Of a DNA stretch of 64,000 nt, positions 20,239 through 30,863 are shown piece after piece. The notes under the pieces were generated by a model. The model made no database searches, was not told the origin of the DNA, and was given only the letters and a program-made list of their open reading frames with translations. The position numbers and the translations under genes are program-made. Source of the stretch: an uncultured Candidatus Pelagibacter sp. (GTDB taxonomy: Bacteria; Pseudomonadota; Alphaproteobacteria; Pelagibacterales; Pelagibacteraceae). Every line of letters begins with the position of its first letter. Positions within the stretch are counted from its first letter, which is position 1. Location of the stretch: NCBI GenBank assembly GCA_905616465.1, contig CAJQSX010000002.1:88955-152954 (forward strand), given 5' to 3'.

Positions 20239-20961
20239 TTAAATTAAAATTTTTTTAAAGTTTTTGTAAAGTATTTTTGAATAATTATTCATATCTTTCA
20301 TGTTATCTTTGGCTGCTTGATCAAATTTATCTAATGCTCCATCTCCCAGTTGATCTTCAAGAGCTTTTTTATATTCTGGTACACAGCCCCACTCATTAAC
20401 TGTTGTGTCCTTAATCTCAATATGAAATTGAATTCCGTAAGCATGATTTTTATATTTAAAAATTTGATATTTAGTTACAGGTGATGAGGCCAATAAAGTA
20501 ACATCTTTATTGTTTTCTATTCCTTGCACCTCATAAGAATGCCATTGTAAACTTTTGATTTGATCTGGAAATTTTAAAAATAATCTATCTTCTTTTTTTT
20601 CTTCAGTAAAATTAATATTCATAACACCAATTTCAGCTGGATTTGATTTTACCACCTTACCACCAATGACTTCACCTAATAACTGACAGCCTAAACAAAA
20701 ACCCAGGTAAGGCTTCTTTAAATCAACTACAAATTCTTTAATTTTTTTCTTTTCTTCAATTAACCAAGGATATTCATTTTCCATAAAAGTATCCATCGGA
20801 CCACCCATGCAAAACATTCCGTCAAATTTACTTAAATCACTTGGAATTTTTTCACCTTCATCTAACTCGATAGTAGTTAAATTAAATCCATCAACTAGCA
20901 TTAAATCTTTGATATAACCTGGATCTTCAATCTTTATGTGTTGTAAAACTATTATATTCAT
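20239..20961 (-). CDS. Class I glutamine amidotransferase-like protein (GMP synthase GATase-like)
   Basis: GPMDTFMENEYPWL; PYLGFCLGCQLLGEVIGG nucleophile elbow; YGIQFHIE. Confidence 0.92.
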   Translation of the reverse strand: MNIIVLQHIKIEDPGYIKDLMLVDGFNLTTIELDEGEKIPSDLSKFDGMFCMGGPMDTFMENEYPWLIEEKKKIKEFVVDLKKPYLGFCLGCQLLGEVIGGKVVKSNPAEIGVMNINFTEEKKEDRLFLKFPDQIKSLQWHSYEVQGIENNKDVTLLASSPVTKYQIFKYKNHAYGIQFHIEIKDTTVNEWGCVPEYKKALEDQLGDGALDKFDQAAKDNMKDMNNYSKILYKNFKKILI

Positions 20962-20964
20962 TGC

Positions 20965-21381
20965 TTAACCAATCAAATAGAAGACAACAAGGTATCTGCT
21001 TACTTTTCCAATTGATACTAAAATGATAAAATCTAAAAATCTAACTCTCAATAAACCCGCAACTAAAGTTAATGGATCACCTAAAATAGGAACCCAAGAA
21101 AATATTAATAACCATTTACCAAACTTTCTAAACCATTTTGATGGTCTTTCTATTTGTTTTTCTTTAAATGGAAACCACTTTTTTATAGAAAGGTTTCTTG
21201 AATAAATACCTAGGGCCCAGTTAACAACTGATCCCAAAACATTCCCAAAGCTTGCAACAATTAATAATATTAAATTATCATAATTTGATGTTGCAATTAA
21301 TCCTGCCAATGTGAGCTCAGATGAAAATGGTAAGATAGTTGCGGCTAGAAAAGATATTATAAATAAAGATAAATAAATCAT
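20965..21381 (-). CDS. YqaA family (DedA/SNARE-associated) membrane protein
   Basis: [14 protein letters not shown] and [20 protein letters not shown] at 21381 preferred over the upstream GTG at 21390. Confidence 0.85.
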   Translation of the reverse strand: MIYLSLFIISFLAATILPFSSELTLAGLIATSNYDNLILLIVASFGNVLGSVVNWALGIYSRNLSIKKWFPFKEKQIERPSKWFRKFGKWLLIFSWVPILGDPLTLVAGLLRVRFLDFIILVSIGKVSRYLVVFYLIG

Positions 21382-21500
21382 CCAGAACACTTCTTAGAAC
21401 AGTACTTTACCTTAACCCAATTTAGCTTCCATTTCTTACGCCAAACAAAAGGTCTTTTACAAACAGGACAAACCTTTGAGGGCAAGTGTTCTTTTTTCAT
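21378..21500 (-). CDS. DUF2256-like 40-aa zinc-ribbon protein, not in the ORF track
   Basis: Direct reading of minus strand: [44 protein letters not shown]...CSKKC; start overlaps the stop of the upstream cryptochrome gene. Confidence 0.85.
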   Translation of the reverse strand: MKKEHLPSKVCPVCKRPFVWRKKWKLNWVKVKYCSKKCSG

Positions 21501-22990
21501 TAAATAGTGTTTTGTTTAATAAATTTATCAGCTTCAGATAAAATCATTTTTTTTCTCTCATCTTTCATTTTATCAAAAACATAAACCATCATTGATAGTC
21601 TGGGGTTCTTTAAAAAAAATTTTCTATTTCTGTCTATAAATCTCCAGTACAAGCCGTCCATCGTATTGCACCATTCTCCTTTTTTAAAATCCATCATTTT
21701 CATAAAATAACTTGACCCACAAATATACGGCTTTGTTGCAAAAATACCTCCATCACTAAATAACCCCATCCCATAAACATTAGGCACCATCACCCAATCA
21801 GAAGAGTCCACAAACATTTCCATAAACCACTTGTAAACAATGGTTGGCTTAACTTCACAAAGATTCATTATATTTGATAAAATCATTAATCTTTCAATAT
21901 GATGAGACCAACCATGATCAACAGCATTTTTAATTGCATAATCTAAAGGAGGTAATCCAGTTGTTCCTTCATACCAAGACTTTTTCATTTTTCTATTATG
22001 TTTAAAGAAATTTTTGGTTTCCATTTCATCCGAGTAACCTTGATATATTCCTCGCATAAACTCTCTCCAACCAATTACCTGACGAACATAGCCTTCAAGA
22101 GAATTCATTTTAATTTTATGTTTTTTATGAAAATCTAAAATTTTTTGGATAATAAATTCAGGAGTTATTAAACCTAAATTAATATATGGGCTCAATGCAC
22201 TATGGAATAAAATATTATCTTTTTGGTTAACAGCATCTTCATAATCACCAAATAAATTTGATTTTTCTTTAATAAAAAAATCTAAAAGATTAACCACATC
22301 ATTGTATTCGGTTGCTAACCAAAAATTATTTGTACTACCAGGGTGATCTTTAAATAATTTTTCAATAATTGGTTTTAATTTTTTAGTATGACTAGTTTCA
22401 CTAATCTTTGGAAATTGTGGAATTGACATGTCCTTAGGTAATTTATTTCTGTTGTCCTCATCAAAACTCCATTTGCCACCAATAGGGTTTCCATCAGCAC
22501 CCATAAGTATTCCAGATTTTTTACGTACCTCCTTATAAAAAGTTGCCATAAAAGGTTTTTTTGATTTTCCTAAATAATTTTTAAATTCTTCTCTTGAGTT
22601 TAAAAACATTGGAGTCTGGGCAACATTCCATTTAATCTTTTCTTTTTTTAAAAATTGTTCAATTTTCTTTTCAAAAAACTTATCCTCTACTTCAAAGCTA
22701 GAAATTTCTGTTATTTTTTTTTGAGTAATTATCCTTTTTAATTTTTTGAGGTAGTCATCTTTAAAATCTTTACCTTCAATTTCTAAGTAATCTAATTTAT
22801 ACTTACCTCTCTTGAGGCTATCAGCATAAGAACGCATAGAAGACAAGAATAACAGGATTTTTTGCTTATGATGTTTTTCATAAGTGCATAATCCGTTATC
22901 TTCTGCCATAAAAAATGTATGATCCTTTTTGAAGCGGTCTATATATTTTAATGGAAATAATTGATTACCAAGTATAAAAAATAGTTTCAT
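21500..22990 (-). CDS. Cryptochrome/deoxyribodipyrimidine photolyase-related protein (FeS-BCP/PhrB-like)
   Basis: [29 protein letters not shown]; cysteine-containing C-terminus ([32 protein letters not shown]). Confidence 0.92.
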   Translation of the reverse strand: MKLFFILGNQLFPLKYIDRFKKDHTFFMAEDNGLCTYEKHHKQKILLFLSSMRSYADSLKRGKYKLDYLEIEGKDFKDDYLKKLKRIITQKKITEISSFEVEDKFFEKKIEQFLKKEKIKWNVAQTPMFLNSREEFKNYLGKSKKPFMATFYKEVRKKSGILMGADGNPIGGKWSFDEDNRNKLPKDMSIPQFPKISETSHTKKLKPIIEKLFKDHPGSTNNFWLATEYNDVVNLLDFFIKEKSNLFGDYEDAVNQKDNILFHSALSPYINLGLITPEFIIQKILDFHKKHKIKMNSLEGYVRQVIGWREFMRGIYQGYSDEMETKNFFKHNRKMKKSWYEGTTGLPPLDYAIKNAVDHGWSHHIERLMILSNIMNLCEVKPTIVYKWFMEMFVDSSDWVMVPNVYGMGLFSDGGIFATKPYICGSSYFMKMMDFKKGEWCNTMDGLYWRFIDRNRKFFLKNPRLSMMVYVFDKMKDERKKMILSEADKFIKQNTI

Positions 22991-23017
22991 AATTAAATAT
23001 AACTAATAAAAAAATTT

Positions 23018-23728
23018 ATGTCAGAAAAATATCTAATCTTTGGTGCGACAGGTTCTGTAGGCTCTAGCTTAGCTGAACAATTAAAAAATTCAGGAAAAGA
23101 TATTCATCTTGTGGCAAGAAATGAAAATGAAGTTAAAGCCATTGCAGAAAAATTAGGCTGCTCGCATACAGTTGCTGATGTTTTAGAAGATGGATTTATA
23201 GAAAAAGTAAAATCAGATATTAATGACATTAAAGGTATTGCTTATTGCGTTGGTTCTATTGATTTAAAACCATTAAGAATGGTTACAGAAGCTGACATGA
23301 ATAAGTGTATGAAACTAAACCTTTATTCAGCAATTGAAGCTATAAAAGGATTTCAGGAAAGTCTAAAAAAAAATAAAGGTTCTGTTGTTTTGTTTTCAAC
23401 CGTAGCCGCTCAAAGAGGTTTTACCAACCATACAATTATTGCATCTGCAAAAGCTGCTGTTGAGGGATTAACAGTAACACTTGCTGCTGAATTTGCTCCA
23501 AGCATTAGAGTAAACTGTATAGCACCAAGTCTATCAAAATCTAAAATCGCAGAACCAATGTTAAAAAATCCTGCAATTGCAGAAGGAATTGCTAAAGCTC
23601 ATCCTCTGAAAAGATTGGGTGAAGGAAAAGATTCCGCTGCACTTGCAAAGTTTTTAATTACTGAAGAGAGTTCTTGGATTACTGGACAGATAATAGCTGT
23701 TGATGGTGGTAGATCAAAACTTTCTTAA
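23018..23728 (+). CDS. SDR family oxidoreductase
   Basis: FGATGSVGSSLAEQL cofactor motif; C-terminal TGQIIAVDGGRS. Confidence 0.95.
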   Translation: MSEKYLIFGATGSVGSSLAEQLKNSGKDIHLVARNENEVKAIAEKLGCSHTVADVLEDGFIEKVKSDINDIKGIAYCVGSIDLKPLRMVTEADMNKCMKLNLYSAIEAIKGFQESLKKNKGSVVLFSTVAAQRGFTNHTIIASAKAAVEGLTVTLAAEFAPSIRVNCIAPSLSKSKIAEPMLKNPAIAEGIAKAHPLKRLGEGKDSAALAKFLITEESSWITGQIIAVDGGRSKLS

Positions 23729-23729
23729 A

Positions 23730-24794
23730 ATGAAAAAGAATTTTTTATTAATAATTTTTTTTCTTTTACTCACCTCAAAAAGCCATTCCAACAATTATAC
23801 ATTCACTAAAATAATAGATTTAGATGAACCATGGGGATCATCATTTATTAATAATAATGAAATTATTATTACTGAAAAAAGTGGAAAAATTAAAATTATT
23901 AATGTTGTTTCAAAAGAAGTTACAGGGATTAAACATAATCTTAATTTTTTAGAAGTCGGCCAAGGTGGATTATTAGATATTATTCATCAAGATAGTACCC
24001 TATGGATTTCTTATTCAGAAAATAGAGGGAATTCGAAAACAAGTACATCAATTGCAATAGCTCAGTTAAATAAACAAGAATTAAATTTTAAAAATATTTT
24101 TCAAGCAAACCCTCCTATAAACTCTGGTTATCATTTTGGTTCAAGGCTAGCAATTAAAGGTGATTATCTTTATGCATCAACTGGTGAAAGAGGCCAAGGT
24201 ATGATTGCTCAAGATCCCACAAAACATCCCGGTAGTATTATTAGAATTTATACTGACGGTAGTATTCCAAAGGATAATCCAAAATTTGAAGGTAAGAAAA
24301 ACTGGCTACCTGAAATTTATCAAATAGGTGTTCGTAATCCACAAGGTTTAACACTCTCCGATTATGATGGGAAAATATATTTGAGTAATCATGGAGCAAA
24401 AGGTGGTGATTGGTTTGGAGAAGTTAAAAAGGGAGAAAATTATGGATGGAAAATATTAGGCTGGGGTGGGGAAAATTATACAGGAACAAAGATAGGTCCC
24501 AAATGGAAGCCAGGTTTTACTAAAGCAATTCAATATTGGGTACCTTCAATAGCTACTAGTGCTATTGCGATTTATAAGGGGAATGAATTCAAAGAATGGA
24601 ATGGGCACGCATTAATTACCTCTTTAAAGGATAAATCTTTAAGAAAATTAATATTTAACGATTTATCTAGTGTGAAAGAAGATCTTATATTTAAAAATAG
24701 AATTGGAAGAATAAGAGATATTCAAATTCATCCATCTAATGGTAAAATATTTTTCTTAAGTGAAGATGCTTTGTGGTTAATGGAAAAAAATTAA
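23730..24794 (+). CDS. PQQ-dependent sugar dehydrogenase (glucose/sorbosone dehydrogenase family), secreted
   Basis: Signal peptide from ATG 23730; IYQIGVRNPQGLTLSDYDGKIYLSNHGAKGGDWFGEVKKGENYGW. Confidence 0.92.
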   Translation: MKKNFLLIIFFLLLTSKSHSNNYTFTKIIDLDEPWGSSFINNNEIIITEKSGKIKIINVVSKEVTGIKHNLNFLEVGQGGLLDIIHQDSTLWISYSENRGNSKTSTSIAIAQLNKQELNFKNIFQANPPINSGYHFGSRLAIKGDYLYASTGERGQGMIAQDPTKHPGSIIRIYTDGSIPKDNPKFEGKKNWLPEIYQIGVRNPQGLTLSDYDGKIYLSNHGAKGGDWFGEVKKGENYGWKILGWGGENYTGTKIGPKWKPGFTKAIQYWVPSIATSAIAIYKGNEFKEWNGHALITSLKDKSLRKLIFNDLSSVKEDLIFKNRIGRIRDIQIHPSNGKIFFLSEDALWLMEKN

Positions 24795-24796
24795 TC

Positions 24797-25414
24797 TTAA
24801 TTTGATAATTTATTTTTTAAAATTATTTCCTGTAAAGTTTTACTAATAATAATTGTACCTTTTTCATTGGGATGCATTCCATCACTTAAATTTAATTTGG
24901 GTTTTAAAGCAACACCTTCTAGCAAAAAAGGTATCAATGGTAAATTATATTGCTTTGATAAATTTAGATAAATTTGATCAAAATTATTTTTATATTCAAG
25001 CCCATAAGAGGTTGGTGCAATCATGCCTGCCAAAATTACTTTAATATTTTTAGCATGTGCAGCTTTTATTATTTTTTCTAAATTATTTTTAGTTTCTTTG
25101 GGCTGAATACCTCTAAGCATATCATTTGCTCCAAGGCCTAAAATTACTAAACTAATATTGGACTCAGACAGCGTCCATTCAACTCGGTTTACACCGCCAG
25201 AAGAAGTGCTTCCAGAAACACTTCCATTAACTACTTTAATTTTGTAACCTTCAGATATCAATTTTTCTTGCAAGACTGTTGATAAATGATGTTCATTATT
25301 TAAACCATACCCAGCCATCAAACTATCACCAAACAGTACAATTTTTTCTATTGCAGATACTTTTATAGTAACTAGACAGAACACAATTATTTTAATAATA
25401 AAACTTTTATTCAT
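24797..25414 (-). CDS. tesA: Arylesterase / GDSL lysophospholipase (TesA-like)
   Basis: IVLFGDSLMAGYGL; GANDMLRGI; DGMHPNEKG. Start at 25414 (MNKSFIIK...) preferred because it precedes the signal peptide. Confidence 0.9.
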   Translation of the reverse strand: MNKSFIIKIIVFCLVTIKVSAIEKIVLFGDSLMAGYGLNNEHHLSTVLQEKLISEGYKIKVVNGSVSGSTSSGGVNRVEWTLSESNISLVILGLGANDMLRGIQPKETKNNLEKIIKAAHAKNIKVILAGMIAPTSYGLEYKNNFDQIYLNLSKQYNLPLIPFLLEGVALKPKLNLSDGMHPNEKGTIIISKTLQEIILKNKLSN

Positions 25415-26078
25415 GGACACTCTTCTTAAATTAAAAAAGATTAATCTTAAATACCAAACTAACAAGGAAACTATAAAAGTTTTAAACAATATTGATTTAA
25501 CAACAAAGAAAAGAGAGACTATCTCTATTGTTGGTGAAAGTGGCTCGGGAAAAACTAGTTTGATTATGTTAATTGGGGGTTTAGAAAAAGCAACCTCAGG
25601 GAAAATTTATTTTCAAGATCAAGATTTAACTACTCTTTCTGAAGATGAAGTTTCAAAAATAAGAAGAAAAAGTATTGGAATTGTATTTCAATCTTTTTAT
25701 TTAATTCCAAATTATACAGCAGTTGAGAATGTTGCTTTAACTTTAGAGCTAAACAAACTTAAAAATCCTGAACAACAAGCGAAAGAATTATTGGATCGAT
25801 TTGGGTTAAAGAAAAGATTTAATAATCTACCAAGTCAATTATCAGGCGGAGAACAGCAAAGAGTAGCTATAGCAAGAGCAATAGCCATGAAACCTCAATT
25901 AATATTAGCAGATGAGCCAACTGGCAACCTGGATAGTGAAAACTCAGCAATGATATCAAATATATTATTTAAGTACGTCAAAGATGAAGGTTCATCTTTA
26001 ATTATGGTAACTCACGATCCTAAGCTGGCTAATAAAGCAAATAGAAAAATTAAAATTAAAGATGGAAAAATTGCTTAA
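25413..26078 (+). CDS. ABC transporter ATP-binding protein (YbbA/LolD-like)
   Basis: GESGSGKTSL Walker A; LSGGEQQRVAIARA; LILADEPTGNLD. Confidence 0.95.
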   Translation: MDTLLKLKKINLKYQTNKETIKVLNNIDLTTKKRETISIVGESGSGKTSLIMLIGGLEKATSGKIYFQDQDLTTLSEDEVSKIRRKSIGIVFQSFYLIPNYTAVENVALTLELNKLKNPEQQAKELLDRFGLKKRFNNLPSQLSGGEQQRVAIARAIAMKPQLILADEPTGNLDSENSAMISNILFKYVKDEGSSLIMVTHDPKLANKANRKIKIKDGKIA

Positions 26079-28599
26079 AATTTTTGAATTTAATTTAATT
26101 TTAAAATATGCGTTTAGAGATCTTGTTAGAAACTATCGTAAAATTTTTAGTATTATCCTCACTTTATTTATTAGTCTTTTTATTTTAAGTGCAATTTTAA
26201 CTATTGAAGACAGTTTAAAAAAGGAGCTGAATGATAATGCTAAGTCTTTATTGGGTGGAGATGTTGAAATTGATTACAATAGAGTACAGGGAAATTTAGA
26301 GTTAATTAATAAAGTAAGAGACTTTACAGCAATTTCAGTAATTGTTGAATTTTCAACCATGGTCTCAGGATTAAATGACAATAATAATCAGTCATTGTTT
26401 ACTCGAATTAAAACAGTTGATAAAAAATATCCACTATATGGAGAAGTTGTTCATGAACCTATTGGAGCAATGGATAGAATTCATCAAGAAAAAAATACCA
26501 TTATTGTTAATGAAAATATTTTCAAAACTTTAGATCTCAAAGTGAATGAAAAAATTAAAGTTCAAAATCAATTATTTACAGTAGTTGGAGTGATAAAATC
26601 ATTACCTGATGTTAGTGGTTTTGTAGCATTTGGTGATTTTGCAATAACTAGTAAGGAAACTTTAGATCTATTAAAACTTAATAGCTTGGGTAGCTTTTTA
26701 AATTATGAATATAGAGTTAAATTTAATGAAGGAGATAATACAAAAGCAACAAGAAAAAAAATTAAAGAAATATTTAAAGATGACCTTACAGTAAGACTGC
26801 GGTATCCTGAAAATTCAGCTAGTGGTCTTAGAAGAATAATTAATAATTTTTCACAATTTTTATCTCTTATATCTATTAGTGCTATGTTAATTGCTGGTAT
26901 TGGTATCGCAAATACTCTGTTATCTTTCATTAACCAAAGCAATATGTCTATTGCTGTAAAGAAAGCTTTGGGTTTTTTTTCATTAAATATAAAGACAATA
27001 TATTATCTACAGTTATTAATTTTACTCACTTTTGTAAGTATCGCCGCTTATGCTTTAAGTTTTTTATTAGTACCTGTAGCTGATGCATATTTATCTGAAG
27101 GTCTAGGATTAAACATTGAACCCTTATTTTCATTGACTAATTTTATTAAGATATTTCTTGTTGGCATGTTGGTGTTAATCATTTTTTCTATTCCAACTAT
27201 AAATGCAATTGATCAAGTAAAGGCCTCTAACTTATTTAGAAATGTATTTCAAAATTTACAATTTTATTATTCAAAAAAATCTATCTTTGTAAGTTTATTG
27301 TTTTTATCAGCTTTAATAATGCTATTTGTCATTGGCTCAGCAAGACCTTTATATAGTTTGATTTATTTTATAGCTTTTTTTATTTGTTTAATTGTATTTT
27401 TTTTGCTTTCAAAATTTGTTGTTTTTTTACTAAAAAGTTTAAAAAATATGTCCAATATCTCTCTTAAAGTATCAGTTAAAAATATTACTCAAACTAAAGG
27501 TATTACTCCAATCACTATTATGTCTTTGGGTTTGGGTGTAACTTTATTATTAACATTAGCATTGGTTGGTACAAATTTTAAAAGAGAAATTGCAAAATCT
27601 CTTCCTGAGATCGCACCTGATTATTTTTTTATTGGGATACAGAATTCTGATCGAGATTTATTTGAGAGTGCAATTATCGAAATGGACTCGAATGCTAAAT
27701 TAGAAATAGTCCCTTTAGTTGTCGCAGGCATTGTTAAAATTAATGGAATAGATCCAAGAACCTATATTAACCTAGATAACAACAGTTATTGGGCAATTGG
27801 AAGTGCTCGGCGTTCATCATGGGCTGCTGAGGTTCCTGAAGACAATCCAATAGTTGAAGGTGAATGGTGGGATTTATCAAAACCTAACAAACTTCAAATT
27901 TCATTAGATAGCGTGATTGCAAAAGATTTTAATGTAAAATTAGGGGATATTTTTACACTTAATATTTATGGGAGAGAAATTGAAGGAAAAATAGTTAATT
28001 TTAGAGCAGTTGATTATCGAGATTTATCTATAAATTTTGCAATGTTGTTCAATCCACAGTTCGCAAATACTATTCCCCACGAATATTTGGCAACAGCTAA
28101 ATTTAAAGATCAAACAAAATTCAAAGAAGCCAAACTATTAGAAACTTTGCCAAGCATTTCAATTATAAGAATTGCTGATTATCTTACAAAGGTAACTAAT
28201 ATATTAAATAAAGTTTTTATTGCTGTAATTTTGATTTCAGCAATTACAATTATTATAGGTTTAATTGTTATCTCTAGTGCAATTATCGTACAAGGTAAGA
28301 TTAAAGAGTTTCAAAACTTAGTTTTTAAAATTTTAGGTTTCTCAAAAAAAGAAATTATTCTATCTTCTGTTATAGAATTTGCTTTAATCTTTTTTTCAGT
28401 AATATTAATTGCAATATTTTTTGCTGTAATCGGCTCTTATTATGTTATTGAAAATGTCTTTCAATTAGCATGGCAATTAGATTTGAAAATTTTATTTAAC
28501 ATTAGTGGAAGTATTGGTTTGATAACGTTGGCTTTAATCATGTTAACAAATTTAAAATATTTAAACCCAAAAGTTTATCCCCTAATTAGAAACCAATAA
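26062..28599 (+). CDS. FtsX-like ABC transporter permease (YbbP-like)
   Basis: 845 aa, two FtsX-type permease halves; overlaps the ATPase gene. Confidence 0.92.
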   Translation: MEKLLKIFEFNLILKYAFRDLVRNYRKIFSIILTLFISLFILSAILTIEDSLKKELNDNAKSLLGGDVEIDYNRVQGNLELINKVRDFTAISVIVEFSTMVSGLNDNNNQSLFTRIKTVDKKYPLYGEVVHEPIGAMDRIHQEKNTIIVNENIFKTLDLKVNEKIKVQNQLFTVVGVIKSLPDVSGFVAFGDFAITSKETLDLLKLNSLGSFLNYEYRVKFNEGDNTKATRKKIKEIFKDDLTVRLRYPENSASGLRRIINNFSQFLSLISISAMLIAGIGIANTLLSFINQSNMSIAVKKALGFFSLNIKTIYYLQLLILLTFVSIAAYALSFLLVPVADAYLSEGLGLNIEPLFSLTNFIKIFLVGMLVLIIFSIPTINAIDQVKASNLFRNVFQNLQFYYSKKSIFVSLLFLSALIMLFVIGSARPLYSLIYFIAFFICLIVFFLLSKFVVFLLKSLKNMSNISLKVSVKNITQTKGITPITIMSLGLGVTLLLTLALVGTNFKREIAKSLPEIAPDYFFIGIQNSDRDLFESAIIEMDSNAKLEIVPLVVAGIVKINGIDPRTYINLDNNSYWAIGSARRSSWAAEVPEDNPIVEGEWWDLSKPNKLQISLDSVIAKDFNVKLGDIFTLNIYGREIEGKIVNFRAVDYRDLSINFAMLFNPQFANTIPHEYLATAKFKDQTKFKEAKLLETLPSISIIRIADYLTKVTNILNKVFIAVILISAITIIIGLIVISSAIIVQGKIKEFQNLVFKILGFSKKEIILSSVIEFALIFFSVILIAIFFAVIGSYYVIENVFQLAWQLDLKILFNISGSIGLITLALIMLTNLKYLNPKVYPLIRNQ

Positions 28600-28633
28600 A
28601 ATTGAAAATTTTATCAATTTGTATTGAAAATTT

Positions 28634-29479
28634 TTAATTTTTTGATCTTTTAAAACACTCAATAGTATTTTTTAACAAACAGGCAATAGTCATTGGTCCT
28701 ACTCCACCTGGAACAGGGGTTAAAGCTCTTGCAACTTTTGACACTTCATCAAATGCAACATCTCCAACAATTCCTTTTTCAGTTTTATTAATACCTACAT
28801 CAATTACGATTGCATCTTTTTTAACCCAGTCTGCTTTTACAAGCTCTGGGATACCCACTGCTGCAACTATAATATCTGCTTCTAAACATTCTGCTTTTAA
28901 ATCTTTAGTTTTTGAGTGAGTTATTGTTACCGTACAATTTTCTTTTAAAAGTAATTGTGCCATTGGTTTTCCATTTAGATTTGATCTACCAATCATAACA
29001 GCTTTTTTTCCACTCAAGTTAGGTTCAATTTTTTTAATCATTAAATAACATCCTAAAGGAGTGCAGGGCACTGAACTTTCGTAGCCCGATGAAAGGTTTC
29101 CGACATTCATTGGGTGAAATCCATCAACATCTTTTCCTGGTAAAATAGTTTCAATAACTTTTTGCTTATCAATATGTTTTGGCAAAGGTAATTGAACTAA
29201 AATTCCTGAAATACTTTCATCTTTATTTAGCTCGTCAATTTTATCTAATACTGTTTTTTCTTCCACAGTTCCTGGATATCTAATTACTTCAGATTTTAAT
29301 CCCACTTCATTCGCAGCCTTTTCTTTCATGCGAACATAAATTTGACTAGGAGCCATATCTCCAATTAAAACTACTGTAAGTCCTGGAATTTTATTATGTT
29401 TAACCTTTAGTTCTACAACCTCTTTTCTTAGTTCTTCTCTAAGCTCAGCTGCTATTTTTTTTCCATCTATTAAAATCAT
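28634..29479 (-). CDS. folD: Bifunctional methylenetetrahydrofolate dehydrogenase/cyclohydrolase
   Basis: GILVQLPLPKH; PGKDVDGFHPMNVGNL; PVPGGVGPMTIACLLKNT. Confidence 0.97.
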   Translation of the reverse strand: MILIDGKKIAAELREELRKEVVELKVKHNKIPGLTVVLIGDMAPSQIYVRMKEKAANEVGLKSEVIRYPGTVEEKTVLDKIDELNKDESISGILVQLPLPKHIDKQKVIETILPGKDVDGFHPMNVGNLSSGYESSVPCTPLGCYLMIKKIEPNLSGKKAVMIGRSNLNGKPMAQLLLKENCTVTITHSKTKDLKAECLEADIIVAAVGIPELVKADWVKKDAIVIDVGINKTEKGIVGDVAFDEVSKVARALTPVPGGVGPMTIACLLKNTIECFKRSKN

Positions 29480-29488
29480 AAAATTTTT

Positions 29489-29779
29489 CTAAATAATCAT
29501 TGGTGCAATGTACAGCTTCATACACATTTCTATAAACCAAATCAATAACAGTAGTATTATTGGTGAAATATCTAGTGATCCTAAATTAGGAAGAAATCGT
29601 CTTATCCTATTAAGCATAGGTTCAGTTAACCGGTAGGTCATTTCTAAAATAGAGTAAACAAACCTATTTTGAGTGTTTAAAATATTAAAAGAAACAAGCC
29701 AACTGATTACAACATTGGCTAAAACTACGTAAGAATAAAGTTTTAAAATTTGTAATGTTAAGAAAAAAATAGCTATCAT
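29489..29779 (-). CDS. YggT family membrane protein
   Basis: NVVISWLVSFNILN...LTEPMLNRIRRFLPNLGSLDISPIILLLLI. Confidence 0.93.
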   Translation of the reverse strand: MIAIFFLTLQILKLYSYVVLANVVISWLVSFNILNTQNRFVYSILEMTYRLTEPMLNRIRRFLPNLGSLDISPIILLLLIWFIEMCMKLYIAPMII

Positions 29780-30861
29780 TTCTTTTCAATATAAATTGAC
29801 TGGCTTGGGAAAGCAAAGGCTGCACTATTTCCTTCTACAATTTGTTTAATTTCAATTGCAAGTTTTTCTTTAACTTCTAACCACGTACTAAAACTATTGG
29901 AGGTGGTAAAACATCTAACCCTCATATCTATAGAGCTGTCTGAAAATTTCTCAACTCTTACTGCAATCCCAACGGCATTATCAAAGTCATTACTTTTTTT
30001 AATATGATTTTCAATTTCATTCCTTATCTTTTTTAACTGATCAACCGTAGTGTCATATTGAAGAGTTATTGCCCAATCTATTCTCCAGTTAGTTGTTTCA
30101 CTAATATTTATAACTGCATTCTCAGCAAACTGAAAATTAGGAATTATAGCTAAAGACTTATCAAACTTTCTTAAGACAGTTGATCTAAATCCGATTTTCT
30201 CAACAATACCCTCAATGATGCCTTCTACTAAAATCCAGTCTCCTATTTTAAATCTTTTTTCTACTAATACTAAAATTCCTGAAATTAAGTTTTTGAATAA
30301 ATCTTGCGCACCCAATGCAACAGCCACACCAAATAAGCCAAGTCCAGCAATAATTGGTCCTATTTTTATTCCCCAAAGTTCAAGAACAGCGGCTAAGCCT
30401 AAGATAAAAATTAAAATTTTTAAAGACTTAATAATCCAACCAATTAACTCGCGAGTTAACATCTTATCTAATCCACTTAATATATAAGAAATTGGTTCAA
30501 CAATTTGATGAATTAACCAAAAAATTAAAATTGTGATTAAGGTTCGATTGATTGTATCAACTATGGCTCTAGCATCTTCACCAAAAGACATATAGTAACT
30601 TGCTATAAAAAACCCTAAAACAATTGGTAAAAATCTAGCCGGTCCCTCCATTGCATAAACAAATGTATCATCCAGCTTGTTTGTAGTTCTCTTTGCGACG
30701 GCTTCTAATCTTTTAATAATAACTTTACTTATTATTCCTCTAAAAATTAAAAAAATAAAAAATATTCCAATACCAATTAATATTTGAAAAATATCAACTC
30801 CACGAATTCCTTTAGACCAAACAGAAATAAACAGGTCACTAAAATTACTAAATATGTCCAT
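29776..30861 (-). CDS. Mechanosensitive ion channel MscS family
   Basis: GLGLFGVAVALGAQDLFKNLISGILVLVEKRFKIGDWI. Confidence 0.93.
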   Translation of the reverse strand: MDIFSNFSDLFISVWSKGIRGVDIFQILIGIGIFFIFLIFRGIISKVIIKRLEAVAKRTTNKLDDTFVYAMEGPARFLPIVLGFFIASYYMSFGEDARAIVDTINRTLITILIFWLIHQIVEPISYILSGLDKMLTRELIGWIIKSLKILIFILGLAAVLELWGIKIGPIIAGLGLFGVAVALGAQDLFKNLISGILVLVEKRFKIGDWILVEGIIEGIVEKIGFRSTVLRKFDKSLAIIPNFQFAENAVINISETTNWRIDWAITLQYDTTVDQLKKIRNEIENHIKKSNDFDNAVGIAVRVEKFSDSSIDMRVRCFTTSNSFSTWLEVKEKLAIEIKQIVEGNSAAFAFPSQSIYIEKK

Positions 30862-30863
30862 AA

